This document shows positions 6,787 through 14,070 of a DNA stretch of 18,031 nt, in pieces. Position 1 is the first letter of the stretch. Each line of letters opens with the position of its first letter. The notes under the pieces were generated by a model that did no database searches, had not been told where the DNA came from, and saw only the letters and a program-made list of their open reading frames with translations. The stretch lies in contig DASSNG010000051.1 in the NCBI GenBank assembly GCA_035688135.1, positions 1 through 18,031 of the forward strand, read 5' to 3'. Made by a program: the position numbers and the translations under genes. Origin of the DNA: JAIFWC01 sp035688135 (GTDB taxonomy: Bacteria > Patescibacteriota > Saccharimonadia > Saccharimonadales > UBA10212).

Positions 6787-6798
6787 CGCGTTGCTAAA
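6782..6798 (+). other. Small hairpin overlapping a stop codon and a -35 box
   Basis: TTTAGC (6782-6787), a five-base loop, GCTAAA (6793-6798). It contains the methyltransferase TAG (6784-6786) and overlaps the -35 of the CAP gene. The stem is short and there is no T tract, so it is at best a weak terminator. Confidence 0.3.
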
Positions 6799-6819
6799 GC
6801 GATACCTAAAGTTTAAAAT
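6791..6819 (+). promoter_or_regulatory. Promoter of the CAP-domain gene
   Basis: TTGCTA (6791-6796), a 17-base spacer, TAAAAT (6814-6819). The -10 ends nine bases before the ATG at 6829, leaving a leader of about 0-3 bases and no Shine-Dalgarno site. Confidence 0.65.
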
Positions 6820-6828
6820 AAGTTTTAA

Positions 6829-7854
6829 ATGGCAAAAATAAAAAACCGGAATCCGGATATCCATAGGCATAAGCCAAGCAGCGTGCATAGGCGCGCTTAT
6901 GAAAAAGTCTACTGGCCTTATATCCCCATAGTCTTAATCATCGGCATGCTTCTTACGTTCGGAATGCAGAGCGGCAACCTGGTGAGTTATATGAAACACC
7001 CGGGCGGCCGTGTCCTGGCGTATGCCGACAGCATGACCATCGGCGATTTATTATCAGATACCAACGCCCAGCGTGTTGCAAACGGCCTGGCTCCGCTAAA
7101 GCTTAACGACAAACTTGATGCCGCGGCGCAGGCCAGCGCCGACGACATGGCCGCCCGCAATTATTGGAGCCACTACACTCCGGACGGCAATCCGCCCTGG
7201 GTATGGGTGACTAATCAAGGCTACTCCTATCAGAAGCTGGGCCAGAACCTGGCGGCTGGTTTTTCGGATGAACAGGCAACGATTGACGGCTGGATGGCCA
7301 GCCCACCGCATCGCGAGAATCTTCTCGACCCCGATTTTGACCAAGTGGGTTTTGGATACGCCAACATAGCCGACTATACTTCCGCTGGCGGCGGCCCGAT
7401 GACGGTAGTTGTGGCATTTTATGGCGAACCTAGAGTTTTGGCCGCGTCTACTGCCGCGCCGGCAGCATCAGCTCCGCAGAAGCCGGCGGCACCAGCAAAA
7501 ACCGCTTCGGCAACAGCTACCCCCGCCCCGGCGGCGGCTTCCAAACCGAAAACTGATACCAAGCGCCCGGCAACTACCACCACGCCATTGGCTTCTTTGA
7601 CCCCGGCGGTCAAGTCTTCCCGCCTGCAGCTGGCTATTGGGAATACCTTCTTTACCCGGCTGCTGACCATGGCTTCGGTGGTGGCCTCGGGAGCAATCAT
7701 AATTTTATGGAGCCATCGCCATCTCCGGGCCATTCACCGGTTCTTACTGAAGGGCGAATCTTACGCCCTTAGCCACCCGCTGACCGATATCGGCATGGTG
7801 ATAATAGCCTGCCTGCTGTTCATCCTCAGCCAGACGGCGGGAATTATACAGTAG
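6829..7854 (+). CDS. Membrane-anchored CAP (SCP/PR-1/YkwD-like) domain protein
   Basis: 341 residues. A basic N-terminus (1-27) precedes a membrane segment at about 30-47 (YIPIVLIIGMLLTFGM). A CAP domain spans about 71-200 with the family blocks NAQRVANGLAPLKLNDKLDAAA, MAARNYWSHYTPDG (H115), GYSYQKLGQNLAAGF and WMASPPHRENLLDPDF (H161). An Ala/Pro/Thr/Lys-rich linker at about 204-262 leads to two more membrane segments (about 275-294 and 320-340). The CAP domain is probably extracellular. The usual GEN of the third block is GQN here (Q139), so one acidic residue of the CAP cavity is lost. CAP proteins have varied roles; no activity can be assigned. It has its own promoter and converges on dnaE, five bases between the stops. 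Confidence 0.93.
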   Translation: MAKIKNRNPDIHRHKPSSVHRRAYEKVYWPYIPIVLIIGMLLTFGMQSGNLVSYMKHPGGRVLAYADSMTIGDLLSDTNAQRVANGLAPLKLNDKLDAAAQASADDMAARNYWSHYTPDGNPPWVWVTNQGYSYQKLGQNLAAGFSDEQATIDGWMASPPHRENLLDPDFDQVGFGYANIADYTSAGGGPMTVVVAFYGEPRVLAASTAAPAASAPQKPAAPAKTASATATPAPAAASKPKTDTKRPATTTTPLASLTPAVKSSRLQLAIGNTFFTRLLTMASVVASGAIIILWSHRHLRAIHRFLLKGESYALSHPLTDIGMVIIACLLFILSQTAGIIQ

Positions 7855-7871
7855 TCAGGCTACCTGACTAC
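7851..7871. terminator. Hairpin spanning both stop codons of CAP gene and dnaE
   Basis: GTAGTCAGG (7851-7859), CTA loop, CCTGACTAC (7863-7871): perfect 9-base arms. The loop is the dnaE stop (7862-7860) and the left arm holds the CAP gene TAG (7852-7854). There is no T tract on either side, so action as a bidirectional terminator or 3'-end stabiliser is inference. Confidence 0.55.
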
Positions 7872-10800
7872 GACATTCGTAGATCCGAACAGTGATGCCA
7901 GGTCACGTAAGCTTTCCTCGTGGATACTGACAGTCTGCGGCAATCGGATAATCTGCTTCTGGGTACTTTCCCCTGTAACTAGAACTACTTCTGTATCCCC
8001 CCGGTAGCTGTCCAATTTTTCTTTAAGCGTCATGAGCAAAGGCTGGTTGCCGCTGTCTTCCAGACGGATATAGAGCCTTTGTTTTATATCCTGCGAAAGT
8101 CCCGGAGGTTCGCCGCTTGAGCTGAAACCTTTGGCGTCGTCCTCGCTTATCAGCTTGGCTTCTTCAACGAGTATCTTAGGCTCATCGCTGCGGCTAAAGT
8201 CTACTTTTCCTTTGACCAGGATTATATTATCCCTCTGCCAAAGCTCCGGCGAAGCCGCATATATCTTTGGAAAGACGATGAGCTCCGCTTCGCCGGAAGA
8301 GTCAGCCAGACGCGAAAAAGCCATCTTAGAGCCGTTCTTAGTTGTTATTTCCCTCATTTGCGATATGCTTCCGCCGACAGTGACCAACCTTCCGTCAAGC
8401 GCCTTTGTTATACCCGCCAGCGGCTTGGCTAATGAGCTTAGAATCTTATCATAACTTTCCAGGGGATTATGGCTCAGGTAGAGTCCGAGTAGATCACGCT
8501 CCCAGGTGAGCTGTTCAGATAAAGGAAACTCATCCCCGCCTTCAAGCGTCAGGCTGGGCGCTACCTCGTGCCCGGAATCCTCGCCAAACAGCCCCACCTG
8601 CCCGCTCGCCGAATCCTTCTGCAGGCGCGAGCTTAAGGATAAGATGTTATCGATATTATTAACCAGGGTGCTCCTGTCGCCAAAACTGTCAAAAGCTCCC
8701 GCTTTGATAAGGCTTTCCAGTGCCTTACGGTTGACGATATGGCAGTCTACATCCCGGCAGTACCGGCTGAGGTCGTCAAACTTGCCGCCCGCGGCCTCCC
8801 TGGCGCGCAGAATTTCTTCGGCCGCGCCGTGGCCGACATTTTTTATGGCGTCCAATCCGTAGCGGATCTTATTCTCGCCGGGCACCACCCCGAACTCGTG
8901 GAAGGATTCGTTAATATCAGGCGGCAGGACGTTTATGCCCATATGTTTGCATTCCGTAATCTCGATAGCCAGCCGGTCGGTATTGTCGTAATCGCTGGTC
9001 ATCAGCGCCGCCATGAAGGCGTCCGGATAGTGGGCCTTCAGGTAGGCTGTCTGGTAGGCGATCATGGCGTAACACGCCGAGTGGGCTTTGTTAAAGCAGT
9101 AGGCGGCGAAATCTTCCAGCTGCCCCCAGAATTTATCCATCAGCTTACGGTCGGCCCCAACAGTTTTGATTCCACCTTCAATGAATTCGTTTTTCATTTT
9201 TTTCATGACTTCGGGAATCTTTTTTCCTATGGCTTTGCGAAGGGTGTCAGCCTGTCCGCCGGTAAAGCCGCACATCTCCTTACTGATCTGCATCACCTGC
9301 TCCTGGGTGACGATTACTCCATAGGTACTTTCCAGGGCGGGCTTCATAGCGGGATGCAGGTACTCGATAGGCTTCAGGCCGTGCTTTCTGGCGATGAAAT
9401 CGTCTATCCACTGCATGGGCCCCGGTCTGTAAAGGGCTACCATAGAAATAATGTCGTCAAAGACCGTTGGTTTAAGCTCTTTCAGATAACGGCGCATGCC
9501 AGCCGATTCCAGCTGGAAAACGCCTACTGTGTCGCCTTTTTGCAGCAGTTTGAAAGTTGGCTCGTCATCCATAGGAATCTGGCTGATATCAATGTCCTCG
9601 CCATGGACTTTTTTTACTATCCGCAGGGCGTTCTTAATAATCGTCAGGTTGGAAAGGCCTAAGAAGTCCATTTTCAGCAGCCCGAGGTCCTCTATCGGCC
9701 ACATCGAATACTGGGTGGCGATAACCCCTTTCTGGGCCATTTCCAAAGGCGTGAACTTTACGATTTCATCGGGAGCGATAACGACGCCGGCGGCATGGAC
9801 GCCGTGGCTTCTGATGGTGCCTTCAAGCTTTGTGGCCAGATCAAAAACCCTGGCCGACTGCTGGCTGTTTGAGTTTTCGTTTTTAAGCTCGGGGATTTCT
9901 TTAAGCGATTTCGCCAGCGGAATATGCCGGCCCTGGACGGGAGGCGGTATCATCTTTGCCAGCCGGTCCGCTTCGGAGTAAGGAACCTGGAGCACCCTGG
10001 CCACGTCCCGTACTGAGTTACGGGCTGCCATCCTGCCGAAAGTGACTATATTGGCTACTCTGTCCCGGCCATATTTTTCGATGCAATAATTAATAACCTC
10101 GTCCCGCCGGGAATCCTGGATATCGATATCCATATCAGGCATGCTGATGCGGTCCGGGTTTAAAAACCGCTCAAACAGCAAGTCGTATTCAAGCGGGTCA
10201 AGTTCGGTAATCCTAAGCGCGTACGCCAGTATTGAACCGGCGGCGCTGCCCCGTCCCGGGCCAAAAACTATCCCGTGGTCTTTACCCCAGTTGATGAAAT
10301 CCTGCACGATCAGGAAATATCCGTTAAAGCCCATGCTGTTTACTACGTCGAGTTCGTATTTTGCCCGGGTGATGATGTCTTCTTTAAGCAGGGACTGTGC
10401 CTTGGCTGGCGTAAGGTTTTCGATTTTTTCCCGCGGGATACCGGCATAGCGCCAGGCAAGGCCGCGCCAGACCATGGCTTCAAGCGTCGTTTTTTCGGTC
10501 TGGCCTTTAGGCACCGGGAAGCTGGGGATCAGGATGTTGCCGAGTTCTATGGTGAGCTCGCACCGGTCAGCGATTTTCTTCGTGTTGGTTATCAGCTGCG
10601 GATGGCTTTCTCCCCACCTGGCGATTATATCTTTAGGGTCAGCCACATGCAGTTCGAATTCTTTTAATGAGAACCTTTGCTCGTCGGAAAGGAAAGAACC
10701 CGTCTGTACGCATAGCAGGATCTCGTGGGCCTCCTGGTCTTCGTGCATCAGGTAGTGGGCGTCACAGGTAACGACGGCCGGCACATCCAGCTCCTCAGAC

Positions 10801-11423
10801 AGCTTTAGCAGCTGCTCATTCACCTTATTCTGTTCTTCCCAAGCGGTCGGGTGCTTGGGATGGCCATGATCCATAAGCTCTATGTAATACCTGTCGCCGA
10901 ATACGCTTTTGTACCACTCCGCCGCGTCCTTAGCCTGCTGGTACTGGTCTTGCCGTAAAGCATCGCTGACTTCGCCGCCCATACAGCCGCTCAGCACTAT
11001 AAGGCCTTCTTTGTATTGTTCCAGCAGCTGGCGGTCTATCCTGGGACGGTAATAGAACCCGTCAAGGTTAGCGATGCTCGATAAACGCATGAGGTTTTGG
11101 TAGCCCTGGTTATTCATGGCAATCAGGGTCAGGTGATAGTATTGACGGTCTTTCGCGGGATCCTTATCCGTATGCGACCTGGGCGCTATATAAGCTTCCA
11201 TGCCTATGATCGGCTTGATACCGGAGTCGCCCGCGGCTTTATAGAACTCGACTACACCGCTCATGGTGCCGTGGTCGGTGATGGCTACCGCGTCCATTCC
11301 AAGTTTTGTGACTCGCGACATCAGGTCCGGGACTTTTGTAAGGCCGTCAAGCAGAGAATACTGCGTGTGGTTGTGCAGGTGCACATAATCACTGCTTTTA
11401 AGCTTTACCCCCGGGCTTTTCAT
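7860..11423 (-). CDS. dnaE: DNA polymerase III subunit alpha (DnaE1 type)
   Basis: Replicative polymerase catalytic subunit. 1187 residues, normal for DnaE1. The N-terminal PHP domain begins HLHNHTQYSLLDG (15-27) with AITDHGTMSG (47-56) and VTCDAHYL near 218-225; the metal-binding residues look retained, so a PHP exonuclease activity is possible. The polymerase core has FGPGRGSAAGSI near 387-398 and the catalytic PDMDID at 429-434 (D432, D434). The beta-clamp and helix-hairpin-helix regions follow (RYGLDAIKNVGHGAAEEIL), then an OB-fold domain (VGGSISQMREITTKNGSKMA) towards the C-terminus. The ATG at 11423 lies seven bases after a perfect TATAAT. It is transcribed away from ytxH, separated by a hairpin. 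No separate proofreading subunit is in view. Confidence 0.97.
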   Translation of the reverse strand: MKSPGVKLKSSDYVHLHNHTQYSLLDGLTKVPDLMSRVTKLGMDAVAITDHGTMSGVVEFYKAAGDSGIKPIIGMEAYIAPRSHTDKDPAKDRQYYHLTLIAMNNQGYQNLMRLSSIANLDGFYYRPRIDRQLLEQYKEGLIVLSGCMGGEVSDALRQDQYQQAKDAAEWYKSVFGDRYYIELMDHGHPKHPTAWEEQNKVNEQLLKLSEELDVPAVVTCDAHYLMHEDQEAHEILLCVQTGSFLSDEQRFSLKEFELHVADPKDIIARWGESHPQLITNTKKIADRCELTIELGNILIPSFPVPKGQTEKTTLEAMVWRGLAWRYAGIPREKIENLTPAKAQSLLKEDIITRAKYELDVVNSMGFNGYFLIVQDFINWGKDHGIVFGPGRGSAAGSILAYALRITELDPLEYDLLFERFLNPDRISMPDMDIDIQDSRRDEVINYCIEKYGRDRVANIVTFGRMAARNSVRDVARVLQVPYSEADRLAKMIPPPVQGRHIPLAKSLKEIPELKNENSNSQQSARVFDLATKLEGTIRSHGVHAAGVVIAPDEIVKFTPLEMAQKGVIATQYSMWPIEDLGLLKMDFLGLSNLTIIKNALRIVKKVHGEDIDISQIPMDDEPTFKLLQKGDTVGVFQLESAGMRRYLKELKPTVFDDIISMVALYRPGPMQWIDDFIARKHGLKPIEYLHPAMKPALESTYGVIVTQEQVMQISKEMCGFTGGQADTLRKAIGKKIPEVMKKMKNEFIEGGIKTVGADRKLMDKFWGQLEDFAAYCFNKAHSACYAMIAYQTAYLKAHYPDAFMAALMTSDYDNTDRLAIEITECKHMGINVLPPDINESFHEFGVVPGENKIRYGLDAIKNVGHGAAEEILRAREAAGGKFDDLSRYCRDVDCHIVNRKALESLIKAGAFDSFGDRSTLVNNIDNILSLSSRLQKDSASGQVGLFGEDSGHEVAPSLTLEGGDEFPLSEQLTWERDLLGLYLSHNPLESYDKILSSLAKPLAGITKALDGRLVTVGGSISQMREITTKNGSKMAFSRLADSSGEAELIVFPKIYAASPELWQRDNIILVKGKVDFSRSDEPKILVEEAKLISEDDAKGFSSSGEPPGLSQDIKQRLYIRLEDSGNQPLLMTLKEKLDSYRGDTEVVLVTGESTQKQIIRLPQTVSIHEESLRDLASLFGSTNVVVR

Positions 11424-11430
11424 TAGCTTT

Positions 11431-11436
11431 ATTATA
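11431..11436 (-). promoter_or_regulatory. -10 box (TATAAT) of dnaE
   Basis: A perfect TATAAT on the minus strand ends seven bases before the dnaE ATG at 11423, a leaderless arrangement. It follows directly on the hairpin at 11443-11467; no -35 box is recognised. Confidence 0.65.
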
Positions 11437-11442
11437 GCTTAA

Positions 11443-11467
11443 AGAACCGGCCAAAACGGCCGGTTCT
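11443..11467 (-). terminator. Probable terminator of the ytxG-ytxH unit
   Basis: Perfect 10-base arms AGAACCGGCC and GGCCGGTTCT around a five-base loop. On the minus strand it is followed only by TT then AAGC, so the T tract is weak. It lies 22 bases after the ytxH stop and just before the dnaE -10 box. Confidence 0.65.
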
Positions 11468-11489
11468 ATGTAGTAAAATTAGCTGTTTA

Positions 11490-11912
11490 TCAGCTCTTTA
11501 GGTACTTGCTCAGGTTCTTTATAGCCTGGCGGGCCTGTTTGACGGCTTTGTTCAAATCGGGGTCGCTGGCCTCGCCGGCTTTAGCGGCTTTTAGCACCTG
11601 GGCTGATTTGTTCTGGGCATCCTTGGCTTTTACCACGGCTTCATTGAATTCCGCGCGGGCGGTTGAGCTTAGCGCGACAGTTTTGACTTTGGTCGTTTTG
11701 ATAAGTTCCTTCAGCTCAGTGTTCAGGTTCTGGAGCTGGTCTTCGGTATCATCTTTTATGCTGCCGGCGGTCTTAGCTATTTCTTTTCGGGTCTGCTTGC
11801 CGCTTTTGGGAGCAGTCAGGAGCCCCGCCAGGTAACCGGCCACGCCGGCGATTGCCGAACCTAAAGCGACCTTTGTAGCAACGTTTTCTTCTTTCTTTCT
11901 TAATGCCATCAT
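11490..11912 (-). CDS. ytxH: YtxH-like protein
   Basis: 140 residues. The family signature is clear: a glycine-rich hydrophobic stretch VALGSAIAGVAGYLAGLLTAP (15-35) followed by KSGKQTRKEIAKTAGSIKDD, then a long Lys/Ala/Glu-rich helical tail likely to form coiled coil. This looks like a membrane-associated envelope or stress protein; YtxH has no known enzymatic activity. Two adjacent ATG codons exist (11912 and 11909). AGGAG at 11919-11915 is two bases from the first and five from the second, so translation from 11909 (139 residues) is somewhat more likely. The ATG overlaps the TGA of the preceding gene, so the two are translationally coupled. The order matches the Bacillus ytxG-ytxH arrangement. 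Confidence 0.85.
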   Translation of the reverse strand: MMALRKKEENVATKVALGSAIAGVAGYLAGLLTAPKSGKQTRKEIAKTAGSIKDDTEDQLQNLNTELKELIKTTKVKTVALSSTARAEFNEAVVKAKDAQNKSAQVLKAAKAGEASDPDLNKAVKQARQAIKNLSKYLKS

Positions 11913-12172
11913 TTCTCCTTCCTGTTACGGGCTTTGTTGGTCTGGTTGATTATATTTCCAATGATCCTAAGGACTGCCAAAGGCGACGCCGTCCGCTCGA
12001 ACGCGGCCGCCGCGGCCTCCATGGAATCGGCGACGTTTTCGGCCCGGTCGGTAATCCGCCGCACGGTCTTAAGGATTTTGACCACGTAGATTATAGCGGC
12101 GATCAAAACCAGCAGAAAAACCGCTAAAACGGCGCTCACGATTATAAGAAGTATTTGTGAAGCTGTATCCAT
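11909..12172 (-). CDS. Small membrane protein, YtxG/DUF948-like
   Basis: 87 residues. One long membrane segment at about 6-32 (ILLIIVSAVLAVFLLVLIAAIIYVV) is followed by a short amphipathic helix (KILKTVRRITDRAENVADSMEAAAAAFERTAS divides over 32-63) and a basic tail. DUF948 proteins such as YtxG have the same plan: an N-terminal anchor then a helix that may form coiled coil. The gene directly upstream of a YtxH protein with overlapping ATGA supports that reading, but the match to DUF948 is by pattern only. It starts seven bases after a TATACT box; AGGA lies immediately against the ATG, too close to be a proper Shine-Dalgarno site. Role probably envelope or stress related; not established. Confidence 0.75.
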   Translation of the reverse strand: MDTASQILLIIVSAVLAVFLLVLIAAIIYVVKILKTVRRITDRAENVADSMEAAAAAFERTASPLAVLRIIGNIINQTNKARNRKEK

Positions 12173-12179
12173 TCCTGCA

Positions 12180-12209
12180 AGTATAAGCCTACAATAGTCC
12201 GGCAGGCAA
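12180..12209 (-). promoter_or_regulatory. Promoter of the YtxG/YtxH-like pair
   Basis: Minus strand: TTGCCT (12209-12204), an 18-base spacer, TATACT (12185-12180), then seven bases to the ATG at 12172. It sits in the 51-base gap after gatB, where no terminator hairpin is visible, so some readthrough from gatB is possible. Confidence 0.6.
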
Positions 12210-12223
12210 ATATGTTATCTATA

Positions 12224-13666
12224 TTACAAACCAAGCTGTTTCTTAATCAGCTGCTGGGCCAGCTGGGGGTTGGCTTTGCCCTGGCTTTTCGCCATCACCT
12301 GGCCTATCAGGAAGCCGATAGCCTTTATCTCGCCGTTCTTTAGGTCTTGGGCGGCCTGCGGGTTCTGCTGTAAGACTTCAGATACGATTTTCTCTATCTC
12401 GCCTTCATCTGAAACCTGCAGCAGATTTTTTTCTTCGGCGATTTCATTCGGTTCGCGATCCGATTTAAGCATTTCGTTAAATACTTCCTGGGCCGCGTTC
12501 GAGTTAAGCTGCCCGTTTTCGGCCATATTAGAAAGCAGCGTAACCTTCCTCGGTTCGATAATAACTTTATCGCCGCCCCCCTCATCAAGAGACGCCGCCT
12601 GCAGCCAGAATACCAGCCGCCTTGCTCCTGGCTCATCACCCTCGCTAATCTGGTTCAAAACAGCTTGGCAGACCAACCGGTTATCCAAGATGTCCTCTGT
12701 GACTTTTGGAAAAATACTTAACTTGTTAAGTATTTCTCTGATTTGCGGCGGCAACACCGGCATCGTAGTCTTAGCTTTATTTATGAATTCATCATCAAGC
12801 TCAATCGGCGGGATGTCGGGTTCCGGCATATAGCGGTAGTCGTGGGCTTCTTCCTTGCCCCGCTGGCTGGTAGTCTTCTGCTTGGCTTCATCCCAGCCGC
12901 GTGTTTCCTGAACGATCTCTCCGCCTTTTTCCAGCAGCTCAACCTGCCGGTTAATCTCATAACGAACGGCGTTTTCCACGCTGCGGAAACTGTTGAGGTT
13001 CTTGATTTCGGCGCGGTTGCCAAGCTTGCCTTCTTCTTTGCTGACGCTTACGTTGATGTCAAAGCGCATGTTACCGTGGTATAGGTCGACATCGCTGACT
13101 CCGGCGTACTTCATAAGCAGATAAAGCTCGCGGGCATAGGCCTTAGCTTGTGCCGCACTGTGTATCTGCGGCTCGCTGACGATCTCCAGCAGCGGCGTGC
13201 CGGCCCGGTTCAGGTCTACTAGTGAGTAATCAGCGCCGGCCAGATGGACATTCTTTCCGGCATCCTCTTCCAGGTGCACGCGGGTTATTTCTACGCGGCA
13301 ATCTTGGCCATCGGCCGTAAATTCCACATAACCGCCTTTTATAATCGGGTCCTCGTACTGGGTTATCTGGTAGCCTTTGGGCAGGTCGGGATAAAAATAG
13401 TGCTTGCGGTCGAATTTGCTGAACTTCTGAGGCGCAGTATTAAGAGCGAATGCGGCCCTGGCCGCCAGTTCTAATGCGGCCCGGTTCAGTACCGGCATAG
13501 CGCCGGGCATACCGACGTCGATATGGCTGATAAGAGTATTAGGTGGCGCTTGGCGCGCATCGTTGCCAACCGCCGAAAAAAGTTTGGTTTCGGTCTTTAG
13601 CTGCACATGGCACTCAACGCCGATAGTAGGTTTATATAGCTTTAACACTTGGTCAGACAGCGCCAT
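12224..13666 (-). CDS. gatB: Aspartyl/glutamyl-tRNA amidotransferase subunit B
   Basis: Subunit of GatCAB, which converts Glu-tRNA(Gln) and/or Asp-tRNA(Asn) to the cognate amide form. GatB binds the misacylated tRNA and activates the acyl group by phosphorylation. 480 residues, the standard length. The N-terminal IGVECHVQLKTETKLFS (14-30), FSKFDRKHYFYPDLPKGYQI near 102-121, RAGTPLLEIVSEP and the EIKNLNSFRSVENAVRYEI block are all diagnostic. The C-terminal YqeY-like helical domain ends in QLAQQLIKKQLGL. The ATG shares one base with the TGA of the preceding gene (TGATG), so translation is coupled. Codons for EILNKLSIF carry a 24-base palindrome shared with rnhB. The complex implies that GlnRS and/or AsnRS is absent (known logic of the pathway). 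Confidence 0.97.
   Translation of the reverse strand: MALSDQVLKLYKPTIGVECHVQLKTETKLFSAVGNDARQAPPNTLISHIDVGMPGAMPVLNRAALELAARAAFALNTAPQKFSKFDRKHYFYPDLPKGYQITQYEDPIIKGGYVEFTADGQDCRVEITRVHLEEDAGKNVHLAGADYSLVDLNRAGTPLLEIVSEPQIHSAAQAKAYARELYLLMKYAGVSDVDLYHGNMRFDINVSVSKEEGKLGNRAEIKNLNSFRSVENAVRYEINRQVELLEKGGEIVQETRGWDEAKQKTTSQRGKEEAHDYRYMPEPDIPPIELDDEFINKAKTTMPVLPPQIREILNKLSIFPKVTEDILDNRLVCQAVLNQISEGDEPGARRLVFWLQAASLDEGGGDKVIIEPRKVTLLSNMAENGQLNSNAAQEVFNEMLKSDREPNEIAEEKNLLQVSDEGEIEKIVSEVLQQNPQAAQDLKNGEIKAIGFLIGQVMAKSQGKANPQLAQQLIKKQLGL
12712..12735. repeat. Intragenic palindrome, copy 2 (in gatB), longest arms
   Basis: AAATACTTAAC (12712-12722), two bases TT, GTTAAGTATTT (12725-12735): perfect 11-base arms. 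On the coding strand it encodes EILNKLSI. The same nine inner bases of each arm occur in rnhB, with the central pair inverted. Confidence 0.88.
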
Positions 13667-14070
13667 CAGAATGCCCCCAAGTCGCGCAGGCCCTGCCTGA
13701 ATCCGGCCAGCGCGTCTTTAGCTTCTTTTTTCTTAAGCCGGACATTGGGCTCATGCACCAGCCGGTTGCGAAGCTTGTGGGCGTACCACACGGCGTCATT
13801 GTCGGTAAGCATGCGCTGCGCAGAAACCAGGCGCTCGCCCATAGTCTTACCTTTCAGGCGGTGCTTCTTTAAAGCTTCATCGAGTAATTTATCGGCGTCT
13901 ATTATCGCCAGCATCATCCCTTCCGGTGTCCTGACCCTGGCTAAAAGCGTCGCCCACTGGGAGCGGAAGTATTCATGGTCAAGCGTTTTTGGCCGCCGCT
14001 TCGCTAAACGGCTGACTATCGCCAGCACCAGTATCCCAAATATGATTACGCCTATAAGAAAGGATGTCAT
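13666..14070 (-). CDS. Small membrane-anchored protein with HEPN-like R-x4-H motif, between gatA and gatB
   Basis: 134 residues, not a recognised named family. The N-terminal membrane segment at about 3-20 (SFLIGVIIFGILVLAIVS) precedes a basic stretch (RLAKRR), so the rest is likely cytoplasmic. The soluble part reads AIIDADKLLDEALKK (55-69), KGKTMGERLVSAQ (73-85), WYAHKLRNRLVHEP (95-108), helical throughout. R101-N-R-L-V-H106 fits the R-x4-6-H motif of HEPN domains, many of which are RNases; that reading is inference. I recall similar proteins as common hypothetical proteins in CPR bacteria. It is tightly built into the operon: ATGA overlap with gatA, an AGGAGG seven bases before the ATG, and one-base overlap with gatB. 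A link to tRNA-dependent amidation or to membrane placement of that complex is possible but unproven. Confidence 0.88.
   Translation of the reverse strand: MTSFLIGVIIFGILVLAIVSRLAKRRPKTLDHEYFRSQWATLLARVRTPEGMMLAIIDADKLLDEALKKHRLKGKTMGERLVSAQRMLTDNDAVWYAHKLRNRLVHEPNVRLKKKEAKDALAGFRQGLRDLGAF

Noticed and set aside
8739..9662. Long open frame (307 codons) on the plus strand
   Set aside because: It is antisense to dnaE, whose minus-strand translation carries all DnaE motifs; the antisense product has no family features.
12466..12490. A fourth palindrome-like copy in gatB (TTAAG...GTTAAATACTT)
   Set aside because: The arms do not pair well and the spacing differs; treated as chance similarity in an A/T-rich stretch.
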